This document shows, in pieces, positions 38,283-49,050 of a DNA stretch of 64,000 nt; position 1 is the first letter of the stretch, and each line of letters opens with the position of its first letter. The translations under genes and the position numbers were made by a program. The notes under the pieces are model-generated. The model did no database searches, had not been told where the DNA came from, and was given only the letters and a program-made list of their open reading frames with translations. The DNA is from Vreelandella populi (GTDB taxonomy: Bacteria; Pseudomonadota; Gammaproteobacteria; Pseudomonadales; Halomonadaceae): assembly GCF_003989825.1 (NCBI RefSeq), contig NZ_RZHE01000003.1:223470-287469 (forward strand), in the 5' to 3' direction.

Positions 38283-38619
38283 GTTCGTCTCGTTTTAGCG
38301 ACCGCGTTAATCGGAAACTACCGTTCGAAATTGACTGCAAAGTGGCAAAGCATATCAGATGCTTTTTACATTAAACTCAGGTATTGCCCACGTCAGGCGA
38401 TACTTATCTATCTCTTAAAAGGCCGAGCAACTCCATATTGATGCTCATACATACGGCCTGCTAATACGCCATCGCAATGCTGGCCATAAAGTTTATGTCG
38501 CATCAGCCGATGATATTGATGAAGCTCAATAACAGATGCCGGTATTTCGCTTCACTAAACTCAATCTTTATCAATGGGTAGTTAATATTTAGCGCTTAAC
38601 TTCACAAGGAACGGTTGTC
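38283..38619. other. 337-bp spacer between the PilZ-HD-GYP gene and flaG
   Basis: Divergent intergenic region. It holds a sigma-28 promoter pointing to flaG (listed separately) followed by a leader of about 100 bases. A run of ~37 stop-free codons on the plus strand (38419-38529) has no start codon. Nothing else was recognised. Confidence 0.6.
38487..38513 (+). promoter_or_regulatory. Sigma-28 (FliA) promoter of flaG
   Basis: TAAAGTTT (38487-38494), N11, GCCGATGA (38506-38513): 15 of 16 consensus bases with exact spacing, about 105 bases before the flaG start. Confidence 0.88.
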
Positions 38620-38988
38620 ATGACATCACCGCTAACGGATACGATAACATCGCTACTAGCTGCTTCATCACCGCGCTTAACGCCGCAGCAGCGCTTGGAT
38701 AGTACGTTAACCGAACTTTCTATTGCCGATAATACCTCTGCCCAAACGGCCGGCCATAAAGAGCCTATACACAAGGGTGAATTAGTTGAACCACTTCAGC
38801 GCATTAATACCGCCATGCGCCCCCTCGGGCTGGAGTTTGAGATGAGCGAACAATCATCGCGCATCATTACACGTGTTATTGATCGCGAATCGGGCGACGT
38901 TATTCGACAGATTCCTGCAGAGGAGGTCATATTGATCGCTGAGCGCCTGGAAGAAGTACAAGGCCGCCTTATTTCGCTAGAAGTATAA
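38620..38988 (+). CDS. flaG: FlaG-family flagellar protein
   Basis: FlaG proteins affect filament length and are usually beside flagellin genes. The 122-residue protein has a disordered N-terminal half, then LVEPLQRINTAMRPLGLEFEM and SSRIITRVIDRESGDVIRQIP followed by a helix, which is the FlaG domain. AAGGAA precedes the ATG. It stands alone between its sigma-28 promoter and a convergent hairpin, with no flagellin gene next to it. Confidence 0.9.
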   Translation: MTSPLTDTITSLLAASSPRLTPQQRLDSTLTELSIADNTSAQTAGHKEPIHKGELVEPLQRINTAMRPLGLEFEMSEQSSRIITRVIDRESGDVIRQIPAEEVILIAERLEEVQGRLISLEV

Positions 38989-39002
38989 AAAGAAAGCTGA
39001 AA

Positions 39003-39033
39003 GAATGAGCGCATGAGCAGACTGCGCTCTTCC
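39003..39033. terminator. Hairpin between flaG and fliE (convergent)
   Basis: A 7-bp stem GAGCGCA / TGCGCTC (39007-39013, 39023-39029), 9-base loop, flanked by an A-rich side and a TTCCTGTCTT side. Placed between two convergent genes. Confidence 0.55.
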
Positions 39034-39073
39034 TGTCTTAGCTCTTAGCGTGACAAGCAAAAGACTTCAGCGA

Positions 39074-39406
39074 TTACACCTGCATGTTCATCACATCGCG
39101 GTAAGCCGTTACCAAACGGTTGCGCACCTGAAGCCCCATCTGAAAGGCAACGCTCGCTTTTTGCATATCTACCATGACATCGTTCAGCTCAACGTTCGGC
39201 TCACCTGCCTGGAAAGCCATGGCCTTGGTATCAGCCGCTTTCTGAAGACGGTTGATGCGCTGAATAGATGCCTGCAGTTCACTGCCAAAACCGCCCTGCC
39301 CCACTGCTGTCGTGACATACCCACCTTTTAATGGCTGCGCTGCCGCCGCCTGTGTGGCCAGGCCCTGCATTTGCTGAAGCGCTGCCTGAATCGCCGGCGT
39401 ACTCAT
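39074..39406 (-). CDS. fliE: MS-ring/rod adaptor protein FliE
   Basis: FliE joins the MS ring to the rod. The 110-residue protein ends with the conserved [20 protein letters not shown] and [17 protein letters not shown]. It is transcribed alone and divergently from the fliF operon, as in enterobacteria. Confidence 0.96.
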   Translation of the reverse strand: MSTPAIQAALQQMQGLATQAAAAQPLKGGYVTTAVGQGGFGSELQASIQRINRLQKAADTKAMAFQAGEPNVELNDVMVDMQKASVAFQMGLQVRNRLVTAYRDVMNMQV

Positions 39407-39661
39407 ACATATGCCTCATCGGCTTAAAATGAAAAGATGAGGAAGCCTAACACTACTCCTCCACCCCTCATACGAACAAATGAGTACCAAAAGCCAACCT
39501 TTTCGCTCATTTATGCTCGACATACGTCGGGATAATGGCGCCCATCACAATTCCGCCTCTTTTTGTTTGGCGGATAACCGCGATTGACGGATATAGCCTA
39601 TGCCTTTTTTGGTGATGCGCCTGAGCCGACACCTGTTTTGCCTACCCCTCTGGAGGGACGC
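39407..39661. promoter_or_regulatory. Divergent control region of fliE and fliF operon
   Basis: The 255-base spacer must hold promoters for both directions, by analogy FlhDC-activated class II promoters. I see a GATAAT -10-like box near 39530 pointing to fliF but cannot define FlhDC boxes by eye. No sigma-28 motif is present. Confidence 0.4.
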
Positions 39662-41419
39662 ATGAGCGAAACTGGTGCATCAGCAGGCCGTCAAAACAGC
39701 ACGACACAAAACGCCCCCCGCAGCAACTCGACAGGCAGCGACGCAAACAGCAAACCAGCGCTCGACCGCATGCTAGAACAGCTGCGCGGCAACCCGTTGG
39801 TAATGCTGCTTATTGCAGGCGCTGCTTCTATTGCTGTGGTTGCGGCACTTTTCATGTGGGCAAGTAGCCCTGACTATCGCGTCCTCTACAGCAACCTAAA
39901 CGAAGCTGACGGGGGACGGATTATTGCCGAGCTTGATAGTCGCGGCGTGCCCTATCAGTTTAGTGAGGGTGGCCAGGCGCTGCTCGTGCCTAGCGACCAG
40001 ATCCACACGCTAAGGTTACAGCTTGCCGAACAGGGCCTGCCCCGTGGCGGCAATCTCGGGCTTGAGTTAATGGATACCCAGGCCTTCGGGATCAGCCAAT
40101 TTGCGGAACAGGTGAATTTTCAGCGAGGACTGGAAGGGGAACTTGCACGCTCCATTGAATCCCTTGGCCCCGTTGAGCGGGTTCGCGTTCATCTTTCACT
40201 GGCAAAGCCTTCGGTCTTTATTCGTGACCGCGAGCCAGCCAAGGCATCCGTAGTACTTACCCTACTCCCCGGCCGAGTGCTGGGCGATGGGCAAGTAAGT
40301 GCCATTGTTCATATGGTTTCCAGCAGTGTGCCGGAGCTTGCGGCAGAGAATGTCACGGTCGTCGATCAAAATGGACGGCTGCTGTCTGCCGATACGACAA
40401 AAGGCAATGACCTAGATGGCACTCAACTTGAGTATATCGCCGAGGTCGAACGCTCCTACCAGCGGCGTATTGAGCATATTCTTACCCCGCTATTGGGCAG
40501 TACCAACGTACGCGCTCAGGTCGCCGCACAGATTGATTTTTCTCGACGCGAACAAACTTCTGAGCGCTATGGCCCGAACCAGCCACCTAACGAAGCGGCC
40601 GTACGTAGCCGTCAGCTTAGCCTGTCGCTTGATGGTGAAGACCCTATGGCTAGCGGTATTCCCGGCGCCTTGAGCAATACGCCGCCCGGCACAGCGCTCT
40701 CGCCCATCAACCAGCCTGATGGCGAAGAGGGAGATGAGGAAGATACACCGCCCGACGCACTGCGGAGCCTGCGGCAGGAAGACGTGGTCAATTACGAAGT
40801 CGATCGCAGTGTTGAGCACGTTCAGCATCGGTTGGGGCAGGTACAAAGACTGTCAGCCGCGGTCGTGGTCAACTACCGTAATATCGTCAATGCGGATGGA
40901 GAGGTTGAGCGCGTTGCTTTAACAGACGTTGAAATTGAGCAAATTGAGCGTCTGGTTCAGCAGGCCATAGGTTTCTCCCAAATACGCGGTGACCAGATTG
41001 AAGTGGTGAACTCACCTTTCGCCGACACGCGCGAGGAGCTAGCTGAAACCGTCTGGTGGAAAGACTCGGACATCTTGGCCATTGCCAGCACTTTGGGCCG
41101 TTATCTAATGGTGGCGCTTGCCGCACTGCTGCTTTATCTGCTTATTTTGCGGCCTTTGATCAAACGTTACACCCAGACCCCGGTAGTCGCGCCAGCAGCA
41201 GAACCAGGGCGTACGCTCACTACTAGCGTGGGAGGCGGGGAAGATGACAGCGAAGACGAAATTGCCGATGAAGAAGATGATACCTACGGCAACAAGCCCA
41301 AGCGTCGACGTAAGACATCACTGTATGAGCATAACCTTAACGACCTACGCGAAATGGCTCAAGAAGACCCTCGCATGGTCGCCATGATCATTCGCAGCTG
41401 GATGAATGCTAATGAGTAG
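39662..41419 (+). CDS. fliF: Flagellar MS-ring protein FliF
   Basis: FliF builds the membrane ring on which the rotor and export gate assemble. From ATG 39662 the protein has 585 residues: a short cytoplasmic tail, a membrane helix ([22 protein letters not shown]), the YscJ-like and ring-building motifs in the periplasm ([20 protein letters not shown] in parts), a second helix near residue 490 ([19 protein letters not shown]) and an acidic C-terminal tail ([21 protein letters not shown]) that binds FliG. GGAGG lies 4-5 bases before this ATG; a TTG 78 bases upstream is less likely. First gene of the long fli operon. Confidence 0.96.
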   Translation: MSETGASAGRQNSTTQNAPRSNSTGSDANSKPALDRMLEQLRGNPLVMLLIAGAASIAVVAALFMWASSPDYRVLYSNLNEADGGRIIAELDSRGVPYQFSEGGQALLVPSDQIHTLRLQLAEQGLPRGGNLGLELMDTQAFGISQFAEQVNFQRGLEGELARSIESLGPVERVRVHLSLAKPSVFIRDREPAKASVVLTLLPGRVLGDGQVSAIVHMVSSSVPELAAENVTVVDQNGRLLSADTTKGNDLDGTQLEYIAEVERSYQRRIEHILTPLLGSTNVRAQVAAQIDFSRREQTSERYGPNQPPNEAAVRSRQLSLSLDGEDPMASGIPGALSNTPPGTALSPINQPDGEEGDEEDTPPDALRSLRQEDVVNYEVDRSVEHVQHRLGQVQRLSAAVVVNYRNIVNADGEVERVALTDVEIEQIERLVQQAIGFSQIRGDQIEVVNSPFADTREELAETVWWKDSDILAIASTLGRYLMVALAALLLYLLILRPLIKRYTQTPVVAPAAEPGRTLTTSVGGGEDDSEDEIADEEDDTYGNKPKRRRKTSLYEHNLNDLREMAQEDPRMVAMIIRSWMNANE

Positions 41420-42419
41420 CGCAACGGCCGATATGACTGGGGCTCGTAAGAGCGCCATTCTGCTCCTAGCCCTGGACGAAGACAGCGCGGCTGAGGTCTT
41501 CAAGTACCTAAGTGCTAGTGAAGTACAAGAGATCAGTATGGAAATGGCGCGCCTGAACCAGGTGTCCCATGAAGATATGAAAGCGGTTTTAGAAGCGTTC
41601 CATCGCGAAACCGAAGAGTTTGTGGCGCTCAACCTTAATTCCAGTGAGCATATCCGCTCTGTACTTACCAAGGCCTTGGGCAGCGAGCGCGCCACAAGCC
41701 TGATTGAGGATATTCTCGAAACGACCGGCGGGAATTCAGGCATTGACACCCTTAATCTGATGGAAGCTACCATGGTAGCGGAGCTTATCAGAGATGAGCA
41801 TCCACAGATTATCGCCACTATTCTGGTACACCTCGATCGCCATCAGGCAGCGAATATTCTTGAGTATTTTGGAGAGAAACTGCGTAACGATGTCGTGCTT
41901 CGCATCGCGACCTTTAGTGGCGTACAGCCAGCAGCACTTCAGGAGTTGACTGAAGTGCTGACCAGCATGCTGGATGGCCAGAACCTCAAGCGCAGCAAGA
42001 TGGGCGGCGTAAGAACGGCAGCCGAGATACTCAACCTGATGAATTCATCTCAGGAAGAAACGGCGATCGAAACTGTCCGGGCACACAGCGAGGATCTTGC
42101 CCAAAAGATCATCGACGAAATGTTCCTTTTCGAGAATCTGCTCGACCTGGACAACCGTGCCATTCAAATGGTGCTTCAGGAAGTCGAAACCAACTCGCTG
42201 GTGGTGGCGCTCAAGGGTGCTCAAGACGCGCTGGTCGACAAATTCCTGCGCAATATGTCCCAGCGCGCCGCCGACCTGGTTCGCGAAGATATGGAAGCGC
42301 GCGGCCCCATACGCGTCTCGCAGGTGGAAACCGAACAGAAGGCTATCTTGCAGGTGGTTCGCCGCTTAGCAGACTCCGGTGAAATTGTCCTGGCTGGTGG
42401 AGATGACGAGTATGTCTAA
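41412..42419 (+). CDS. fliG: Flagellar motor switch protein FliG
   Basis: FliG is the rotor part that meets the stator. The ~335-residue protein has the N-terminal FliF-binding part ([21 protein letters not shown]), the middle domain with [14 protein letters not shown] and the EHPQ-type motif, and the C-terminal torque helix ([22 protein letters not shown]) with the conserved charged residues. The ATG at 41412 overlaps the fliF end. Confidence 0.97.
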   Translation: MSSATADMTGARKSAILLLALDEDSAAEVFKYLSASEVQEISMEMARLNQVSHEDMKAVLEAFHRETEEFVALNLNSSEHIRSVLTKALGSERATSLIEDILETTGGNSGIDTLNLMEATMVAELIRDEHPQIIATILVHLDRHQAANILEYFGEKLRNDVVLRIATFSGVQPAALQELTEVLTSMLDGQNLKRSKMGGVRTAAEILNLMNSSQEETAIETVRAHSEDLAQKIIDEMFLFENLLDLDNRAIQMVLQEVETNSLVVALKGAQDALVDKFLRNMSQRAADLVREDMEARGPIRVSQVETEQKAILQVVRRLADSGEIVLAGGDDEYV

Positions 42420-43173
42420 CTCGTCCCCCCCTGAGTTTGATCGCCATGGCAACTGGCGACGCTGGCAAATGGATGAACTTGGCTCATCAAGCGATATGGG
42501 CCATCAAGCGTCTAACGTTGGGCCTAGCGCGCATCAGCGCAAGGTGCTGGCCGCTCAAAAGGCAGCGGAGCAAGCGCACCAGCGTGAACAGCAAGAGCGC
42601 CAGGCACTTTATGAGCGCCTTCGCCAAGAGGCAGAAGAGGCAGGCTACCAGGCAGGCCTTGAAAAAGGTCATGCCGAGGGAATGGCAAAAGGGCTGGAAG
42701 AGGGTCGCGCCCAGGCTCGTGATGAGCTAAAGGAGCAGACTCGTCAAACGATAGCTCCGCTGCAGGCATTGGCCAAACAGTTTTCCGATGCCTTGGAACG
42801 CATTGATGAGGTAGTCGCTCATGATCTGGTCGAACTTGCTATGGCTACAGGCAAACAGCTTGCCGGTGAAGCCCTGCAGGAAACACCTGGGCAGGTTTTA
42901 AATATTGTTCGTGAGCTTTTACATACCGAGCCACCCCTGGTAGGTCAGCAGCGCTTATGGTTAAACCCCGATGACCATACCGTGGTGGAAGCTCACCTGG
43001 GCAACGAACTCAGTGCTGCAAACTGGAAGTTACAGCCTGATGATCAGCTGGCTCGGGGCGGCTGTCGGGTCACTAGCGCTCAAGGTGAATTGGATGCGAC
43101 CTTTGAAAGCCGTTGGCAAGCGATACAGGCTCAGGCCCGTAAGCGTCATTCATCCAATGCCATGTCTTCATAG
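42412..43173 (+). CDS. fliH: Flagellar export ATPase regulator FliH
   Basis: FliH holds FliI and delivers it to the export gate. The ~253-residue protein has a Gln/Glu/Arg-rich coiled-coil half ([22 protein letters not shown]) with Ala/Gly-spaced repeats ([22 protein letters not shown]), the GxxxG pattern typical of FliH, and a C-terminal stator-like domain. GGTGGAG lies before the ATG at 42412, which overlaps fliG; an ATG nine bases earlier is possible. Confidence 0.93.
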   Translation: MSNSSPPEFDRHGNWRRWQMDELGSSSDMGHQASNVGPSAHQRKVLAAQKAAEQAHQREQQERQALYERLRQEAEEAGYQAGLEKGHAEGMAKGLEEGRAQARDELKEQTRQTIAPLQALAKQFSDALERIDEVVAHDLVELAMATGKQLAGEALQETPGQVLNIVRELLHTEPPLVGQQRLWLNPDDHTVVEAHLGNELSAANWKLQPDDQLARGGCRVTSAQGELDATFESRWQAIQAQARKRHSSNAMSS

Positions 43174-43184
43174 GCGGATCACCC

Positions 43185-44579
43185 ATGCCTGATTCTACTT
43201 GTCCTCACCAGCATCGTTGGCATAAAGCGTTACGCCGCACCACGCAGCGGGTGAGCCATCTGCCGCGCCATCGCAGCAGTGGGCGAGTAACACGCGCGAC
43301 CGGTATGGTGATTGAAGTGATCGGTCTACGTGTAGCCGTGGGCAGCGCCTGTCGTATAGAACTGCCAGGGCCAGATGGCCGCTTGGCTGATAGTGACAGG
43401 CATGCCGAAGCGGAAGTTGTGGGATTTGCTGGTGACAAACTTTTCCTTATGCCGTTGGAGGAAATTTCTGGCCTGATGCCCGGCGCCCGCGTTTCTCCAA
43501 TTGGCGATGGCAGCGGTCATAGCGCCCGCCGTTTCCCTATTGGTGATGAGCTTTTGGGTCGCGTTCTAGACGGTAATGGCAAGCCGCTGGATGATCGTGA
43601 AAGCGTTGAAGACGTACCTCATGCCACGCTCAGCTCAGCGCCACTTAACCCGCTCTCGCGTGCGCCGATTGAAGATCAGATCGACGTGGGCATTCGCGCG
43701 ATCAATGCGCTTTTAAGCGTTGGTCGAGGCCAGCGGATGGGGCTATTTGCAGGCTCGGGGGTGGGCAAGTCGGTACTGCTTGGCATGATGGCCCGCTACA
43801 CCCAGGCCGATGTCATCGTGGTAGGCCTGATTGGTGAACGTGGCCGAGAGGTGCAGGATTTTATTGATCATATTCTAGGCCCTGAGGGCAGACGCCGCTC
43901 AGTGGTAGTGGCAGCCCCTGCCGATACATCTCCGCTGCAACGTCTTCAAGGAGCAGCCTATGCCACGCGCCTTGCCGAGGGGTTTCGTGATGCAGGCCGT
44001 AACGTTCTACTGATCATGGACTCACTTACGCGCTATGCCATGGCCCAGCGGGAGATCGCCCTAGCCATTGGTGAGCCCCCAGCGACCAAGGGGTATCCAC
44101 CTTCGGTATTTGCCAAATTGCCCGGTCTGGTTGAGCGTGCCGGCAATGCCGAGCGCGGTGGTGGGTCCATTACCGCGTTTTATACCGTACTGACGGAAGG
44201 CGATGATCAGCAAGATCCTATTGCTGATTCAGCCCGGGCGATTTTAGATGGTCATATTGTGCTATCGCGCAACCTGGCCGAAGCCGGTCATTATCCAGCG
44301 ATTGATATTGAAGCCTCTATCAGTCGTGCCATGACAGCGATTGCGACACCCGAACAGTTGCAAGAGGCGCGGCTTTTCAAACAGATGTTTTCTCGCTACC
44401 AGCGTAATCGCGATCTGATCAGCGTTGGGGCTTACAGCCCGGGACACGACCCCAGGCTTGATGAAGCGGTGAACCTTTTCCCCGCACTGGAGCGTTTTCT
44501 TCAACAGAACATTGATGAGCGATCAGCGCTTGAAGAGTCACACCAAGCACTGCACGCCGTGGTGGGAGGCCGAACATGA
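43185..44579 (+). CDS. fliI: Flagellar export ATPase FliI
   Basis: FliI is the hexameric ATPase of the export system, related to F1-beta. The 464-residue protein has Walker A GSGVGKS at 191-197, Walker B near [11 protein letters not shown], and the ATPase signature [11 protein letters not shown]. It has a basic N-terminal extension binding FliH. The stop overlaps the fliJ start by 4 bases. Confidence 0.97.
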   Translation: MPDSTCPHQHRWHKALRRTTQRVSHLPRHRSSGRVTRATGMVIEVIGLRVAVGSACRIELPGPDGRLADSDRHAEAEVVGFAGDKLFLMPLEEISGLMPGARVSPIGDGSGHSARRFPIGDELLGRVLDGNGKPLDDRESVEDVPHATLSSAPLNPLSRAPIEDQIDVGIRAINALLSVGRGQRMGLFAGSGVGKSVLLGMMARYTQADVIVVGLIGERGREVQDFIDHILGPEGRRRSVVVAAPADTSPLQRLQGAAYATRLAEGFRDAGRNVLLIMDSLTRYAMAQREIALAIGEPPATKGYPPSVFAKLPGLVERAGNAERGGGSITAFYTVLTEGDDQQDPIADSARAILDGHIVLSRNLAEAGHYPAIDIEASISRAMTAIATPEQLQEARLFKQMFSRYQRNRDLISVGAYSPGHDPRLDEAVNLFPALERFLQQNIDERSALEESHQALHAVVGGRT

Positions 44580-45028
44580 GTCATTCACAGCTTGAGATGC
44601 TAACAGGCATGGCTAAAGATGCCCGCGACCAGGCTGGCAAATTGCTCGCCCATGAGCGCCAGACCGAACAGCAAACGGCCGCCCAACTGCAATCGCTTAA
44701 TCAGTACCGAGCGGAATATGCCGAGCGCTTGCAAAAGGCAATGCGTGAAGGCATAGATCCGGCCACCATGTACAATTACCAGCAATTTCTAGCGTCACTT
44801 GACGCGGCGTTAAGCCGTGCCCGCCAGGCCTTAATCGCTCAGCAGCAGCGGGTTCAACAAAGCCAACAGCATTGGCAGCAGGAGCAGCGCAAACTCTCCT
44901 CCTACGACACGTTGACCTCACGCAGGCTATCGGAAGAGCATCGCCGTCTCGAACGCTCTGAGCAAAAAACCAACGATGAGCTGGTAACGGGCCGCTTGGC
45001 TCGCCAACGCAATGAGACACCGCACTAG
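44576..45028 (+). CDS. fliJ: Flagellar export protein FliJ
   Basis: FliJ is the central coiled-coil stalk of the export ATPase. The 150-residue protein is almost wholly a heptad-rich helical pair, rich in Gln, Arg, Glu and Ala ([18 protein letters not shown]). The ATG is coupled to fliI. Length matches E. coli FliJ (147). Confidence 0.93.
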   Translation: MSHSQLEMLTGMAKDARDQAGKLLAHERQTEQQTAAQLQSLNQYRAEYAERLQKAMREGIDPATMYNYQQFLASLDAALSRARQALIAQQQRVQQSQQHWQQEQRKLSSYDTLTSRRLSEEHRRLERSEQKTNDELVTGRLARQRNETPH

Positions 45029-45047
45029 CGGCCCCGGAGAACACGAC

Positions 45048-46379
45048 ATGAATATACAGCTATTGCTTTCAGGGGCACAAAACCAAGGTTCGTCCTCGAC
45101 AGCCAAGCAACCACTATCCAACACCCTGGACTCTTCCCAAGGTATTTTTCGTCAGGCGCTTTCTCAAGCAGCTAATGCGCCGTTACGCTCAACCGATGTA
45201 CACACCTCCAATGCCGAGCCAGCCACGGCCTTGGCACAACAGCTGCAAGACCTTGGCGTTGAAATTGGCGAAGACGACCTTGCCTCACTGCTGGGCCAAC
45301 TTTCACTGGCAGGTGATGAGGCGATGGATTCTCAGCTGGCGCTAGATACGCCAACTAATGAAGCATTAACGCCTCTTGAAGAAATTGCTGAACGCCTAAA
45401 GCTGGTGGCCGTGTTCTCCGAAATGCCAGCAGCACAGGATTCGCTCGTTGCAGTGCCGACACTTGAAAGCATTGCGCAGCAGTTAGCTATTAGCGAAGAA
45501 AAAGCAGCCGATCTTATTAGTGCTCTGGACCAGTTGATTGACCCTACAGAAAGTGAGTTCGCCTCAGTCAGCAGTGCATTAAGCACCCTGCTCGCCCCGT
45601 TACAGGGCGATAATAAACAGGTAGCTAATGCGCCGGCAGAATCGTTTCGCTATGCGTCTTCCTCACTGGCATCCACCGCACAATCGGTTCTTGGTAGGGT
45701 GAGCGACTGGGACACCACGCTTTCAAAGCCCTTGAATACATCGGCGCCGGTTAGCGGCCATCAACCGGCCCCGCTGTCCAATGCACAAGAAGCACTGGCA
45801 ACGCAGGCTTTTCTCGCGCCGCTTGGCAACCGCGAGATTGCCCCTGCATTTGAGGACTTAGCGCCTTTGCGTCCCAACCAGCTGGCTGCCAGCTTTCAGC
45901 CATCGGCTCCAGCAAGCCAAGCCAGTACAATGCTGAGCCCTTTTATCAGCACTTCTGTTACTAGCCCCGCCTGGCCTTCGCAACTTGGCCAACAGCTGGT
46001 TCAGTTTACCCAGCGCGGCGGTGAACAGCAGGTACAGATGCAGCTGCACCCGGCAGAGCTTGGGCCGCTAGCCATTACGTTGAAAGTCACCGAGCAGGGT
46101 ACACAAGCGCACTTTTTATCCGCGCATGCGCAGGTTCGTCAGATAGTCGAACAGGCTATTCCTCAGCTTCGCGAAACGCTTGCGGAACAGGGCATATCAC
46201 TAGGCGAAACCTCGGTTGGCGAACAGCAGAACCCCCAGGAACAAGCCTTTGCCCAGCAGGGTAAAGGGAGCGGTTCAGCTGGCAAGGGTAGCGTTACTGG
46301 CAGTGATAGCGCCGTGGTCCTGCCAGTCAGTGAAAACACAGCATTGATGGCTGATGGCCGGGTCGATCTCTACGCCTGA
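45048..46379 (+). CDS. fliK: Hook-length control protein FliK
   Basis: FliK measures the hook and triggers the FlhB switch. The 443-residue protein has a disordered Ala/Ser/Pro/Gln-rich N-terminal part and the conserved Flg_hook C-terminal domain: GGEQQVQMQLHPAELGPLAI, then ALKVTE-like and ALPQLRETLAEQGISLGETSV patterns. The ATG at 45048 has GGAGAAC upstream and lies after fliJ; an ATG 36 bases earlier overlaps fliJ. A second FliK-like protein is encoded at 35 kb. Confidence 0.94.
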   Translation: MNIQLLLSGAQNQGSSSTAKQPLSNTLDSSQGIFRQALSQAANAPLRSTDVHTSNAEPATALAQQLQDLGVEIGEDDLASLLGQLSLAGDEAMDSQLALDTPTNEALTPLEEIAERLKLVAVFSEMPAAQDSLVAVPTLESIAQQLAISEEKAADLISALDQLIDPTESEFASVSSALSTLLAPLQGDNKQVANAPAESFRYASSSLASTAQSVLGRVSDWDTTLSKPLNTSAPVSGHQPAPLSNAQEALATQAFLAPLGNREIAPAFEDLAPLRPNQLAASFQPSAPASQASTMLSPFISTSVTSPAWPSQLGQQLVQFTQRGGEQQVQMQLHPAELGPLAITLKVTEQGTQAHFLSAHAQVRQIVEQAIPQLRETLAEQGISLGETSVGEQQNPQEQAFAQQGKGSGSAGKGSVTGSDSAVVLPVSENTALMADGRVDLYA

Positions 46380-46542
46380 TCATCAGCACGATGAGTAAAA
46401 GCGCACAAGCGGCACTGGTGCAAAACAGCTAAACCAAAAGATAGGCTTGCCAAGCGAGCCTGTTCATTTCATCGCCCACAGCCACATTAGGCATAATGCT
46501 TGCCATGTAGCATGTGTAGTGATTATGGAAACGGAAAGTCAA

Positions 46543-47022
46543 ATGGCTGAAAAGAAAAGCGGCGGGTCCAAAAAACTGCTCTGGATAATGATTGTTCTGG
46601 TGCTACTCTCCTCGGCAGGCGCAGCGGCAGCCATTTATATGGTGCTGGACCAGCGTGATACTCACGATGTTGAGGGCGAGCCCCAAAAGCCGTCGAAGCG
46701 TGAAACACCGGTCTTTACGCGTATTGATCCCTTTACAGTTAACCTCGCCGATGATCGATACGGCTCGCGCTTACTGTATACAGGCATTACGCTGCGCGTG
46801 GGTAATGAAGAGAGTAAGGCTATTATTGAAGAGCATATGCCTCAGGTACGTAGCCGATTGCTGATCTTGCTATCAGGCAAGCAGGCAAGCGAACTCACCT
46901 CCACTGAAGGCAAGGAGCAGTTGGCGCAGTCTATTATTAGTCGTCTTGGCGTCCCTTTAACGGAAAACCAGCCGCCGCTTGATTTGCGTGAAGTGCTGTT
47001 TACCGAATTTATTGTGCAATAA
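46543..47022 (+). CDS. fliL: Flagellar basal-body-associated protein FliL
   Basis: FliL supports stator function at the membrane. From ATG 46543 the protein has 159 residues: a Lys-rich tail, one membrane helix (LLWIMIVLVLLSSAGAAAAIYM) and a periplasmic SPFH-like domain (FTRIDPFTVNLADDRYGSRL, VRSRLLILLSGKQASEL). The start is chosen for GGAAAG upstream and the family N-terminus. A spacer of 163 bases after fliK may hold an extra promoter. Confidence 0.92.
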   Translation: MAEKKSGGSKKLLWIMIVLVLLSSAGAAAAIYMVLDQRDTHDVEGEPQKPSKRETPVFTRIDPFTVNLADDRYGSRLLYTGITLRVGNEESKAIIEEHMPQVRSRLLILLSGKQASELTSTEGKEQLAQSIISRLGVPLTENQPPLDLREVLFTEFIVQ

Positions 47023-47042
47023 CCCGGGAACTGGAGCCGTTC

Positions 47043-48098
47043 ATGTCGCAGGACGATCTACTGTCCCAGGAAGAGATTGACGCCTTACTGAAAGGCGTCA
47101 GTGGTGATGATGAGCCATCGGCATCATCGTCACAGTCGAAAGAAGAGGCGCGAATTCGCCCTTATGATCCTTCGACACAACACCGGGTCATTCGTGAGCG
47201 CCTACATGCGCTCGATTTTATTAATGAACGTTTTGCCCGTTACTTCCGTAACGGTCTGTTCAATTTGCTTCGGCGTAGTGCCGACATCACGGTTGAGTCC
47301 GTACGCTACCAGAGCTTTAGCGAATTCTCACGTAATGTGCCGGTGCCGACCAACCTTAACCTGGTGTCGATGAAGCCCTTACGTGGCTCAGCGCTGGTAG
47401 TGTTCCCCCCTAACCTGGTGTTTATGGTGGTGGACAACCTGTTTGGCGGAGATGGGCGCTTTGTTACCAAGTCAGACGGCCGTGAGTTTACCAATACGGA
47501 GCAGCGTATTATTCACCGCCTGCTGAATCTGGCCATTGATGCCTATCAGGAAGCCTGGAAGGTCGTGTATCCGCTTGACGTTAACTTTATGCGTTCTGAG
47601 GTGCAGTCCAAGTTTGCCAATATTACCAACTCTCCTAACGAGATTGTGGTAAATACCAAGTTCAATATTGAGGTGGGCAACCTTTCAAGCAACTTCCAGA
47701 TTTGCATGCCCTACGCCATGATTGAGCCGTTGCGCGACTTGCTTGCCAACCCCATCAATGACAGCAATCACGATCATGACGGCACCTGGTCACGGCGTAT
47801 GGCCAGTGAGTTACGCCAATCAGAAGTTGAACTGGTAGCCGAGTTTGCTCAAATACCCAGCCGCATTGCTCACGTAATGGGGCTGAAGCAAGGCGACGTA
47901 CTGCCACTGGACATTCCCAATACGATTACCGCTCGTGTTGACGGTGTCCCTGTGATGGAGTGCGAATATGGTAGTCAACGCCAACAGCGTGCGCTGCGCG
48001 TACTCCGTATGATCGACCATGCCGCCATGAATAACGTATCGTCAAAGGACTTTATTAAAGGTTCGACGCGACAGAAAGCCAAGGAACCCAAAGCATGA
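47043..48098 (+). CDS. fliM: Flagellar motor switch protein FliM
   Basis: FliM is the C-ring protein that receives CheY-P. The 351-residue protein has the N-terminal CheY-binding peptide LLSQEEIDALLKGV, the middle CheC-like domain (RDLLANPI, VYPLDVNFMRSE) and the C-terminal SpoA domain (LKQGDVLPLDIPNTITARVDGVPVM in parts). The start of fliN overlaps its stop by 4 bases. Confidence 0.97.
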   Translation: MSQDDLLSQEEIDALLKGVSGDDEPSASSSQSKEEARIRPYDPSTQHRVIRERLHALDFINERFARYFRNGLFNLLRRSADITVESVRYQSFSEFSRNVPVPTNLNLVSMKPLRGSALVVFPPNLVFMVVDNLFGGDGRFVTKSDGREFTNTEQRIIHRLLNLAIDAYQEAWKVVYPLDVNFMRSEVQSKFANITNSPNEIVVNTKFNIEVGNLSSNFQICMPYAMIEPLRDLLANPINDSNHDHDGTWSRRMASELRQSEVELVAEFAQIPSRIAHVMGLKQGDVLPLDIPNTITARVDGVPVMECEYGSQRQQRALRVLRMIDHAAMNNVSSKDFIKGSTRQKAKEPKA

Positions 48099-48610
48099 CT
48101 GATCCTAATAAACCCGATCAAAATGTCTCCGACGACGATTGGGCGGACGCCATGTCTGAACAAGAAGAGACGTCAAATACCGCAGATATCGCCGATGAGG
48201 AAGATCCGTGGGCAGCCGCGATGGCAGAGCAGGAAGCCGCCGAGGAAGAGCAGGCTCCCAGCGACCCAGCTCCTGATACCTCAGCTGCCAAAGCTGCAAG
48301 CGATGAGATTTTCAGACCCCTGAGCCCAGCGGTTGGCAATGAGCAGTCCCGGGATCTTGAAATGATCATGGACATTCCGGTCAAACTGACTGTCGAGCTT
48401 GGCCGCACCAAGTTGACCATTAAACAGCTGCTTGAACTTGCTCAGGGCTCAGTTATTGAGCTGGAAGGGCTGGCAGGCGAACCCATGGACATTCTGATTA
48501 ACGGTTACTTAATTGCCCAAGGCGAGGTGGTGGTCATCGAAGACAAGTATGGTATTCGTATTACGGAGATCATTACTCCTTCTGAGCGTATCCACAAGCT
48601 TAACCGATGA
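48095..48610 (+). CDS. fliN: Flagellar motor switch protein FliN
   Basis: FliN forms the bottom of the C-ring and docks FliH. The 171-residue protein has an acidic, Ala/Glu-rich N-terminal ~85 residues, longer than in E. coli FliN (137 in total), then the SpoA domain (MDIPVKLTVELGRTKLTIKQLLEL, GYLIAQGEVVVIEDKYGIRITEI). Coupled to fliM and fliO by 4-base overlaps. Confidence 0.96.
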   Translation: MTDPNKPDQNVSDDDWADAMSEQEETSNTADIADEEDPWAAAMAEQEAAEEEQAPSDPAPDTSAAKAASDEIFRPLSPAVGNEQSRDLEMIMDIPVKLTVELGRTKLTIKQLLELAQGSVIELEGLAGEPMDILINGYLIAQGEVVVIEDKYGIRITEIITPSERIHKLNR

Positions 48611-49050
48611 GTGTCGAAACAGCGCCGCTACAAAATGATGCATTAGATGCGCTGGGCAATGGTAGCGACGCGTTCGTGGGCCTGGCAATGTTGGGTAAGA
48701 CGGCCGCCGCCCTGGCATTTGTTATTGCGCTTATTCTACTTTGCACGGCGTTATTAAAGCGTTGGCAGAACACGCGCATTCATCAGGGCGCCCATCTTCG
48801 TGTCATCACCAGCACCGCCGTGGGCAGCCGCGAGCGGGTTGTCGTGGTGGAAATAGAAGATACCTGGCTGGTGCTTGGCGTCAGCGGCGGGCGTATCACC
48901 AAGCTCCATGAGCGTCCGGCGCCAGATGAACGCCCAGTTGACGATGCTGCTCCTCCCCATCATACCGTACGCTTTGCACAACGGCTCTCCCAGGCGCTTG
49001 CCAAACATCGGCGTAATCGCGCTGACGACGACCCACATCAAACACCATGA
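48607..49050 (+). CDS. fliO: Flagellar export protein FliO
   Basis: FliO helps assemble the FliP ring. The 147-residue protein has one membrane helix (residues ~34-58), followed by a small cytoplasmic domain ([32 protein letters not shown]) typical of FliO. Overlaps fliN and fliP by 4 bases each. Confidence 0.92.
   Translation: MSVETAPLQNDALDALGNGSDAFVGLAMLGKTAAALAFVIALILLCTALLKRWQNTRIHQGAHLRVITSTAVGSRERVVVVEIEDTWLVLGVSGGRITKLHERPAPDERPVDDAAPPHHTVRFAQRLSQALAKHRRNRADDDPHQTP

Noticed and set aside
38419..38531. Short plus-strand reading frame resembling part of a response regulator (AGHKVYVAS, DDIDEA)
   Set aside because: No start codon, begins right after a stop, and it overlaps the flaG sigma-28 promoter; likeness is too short.
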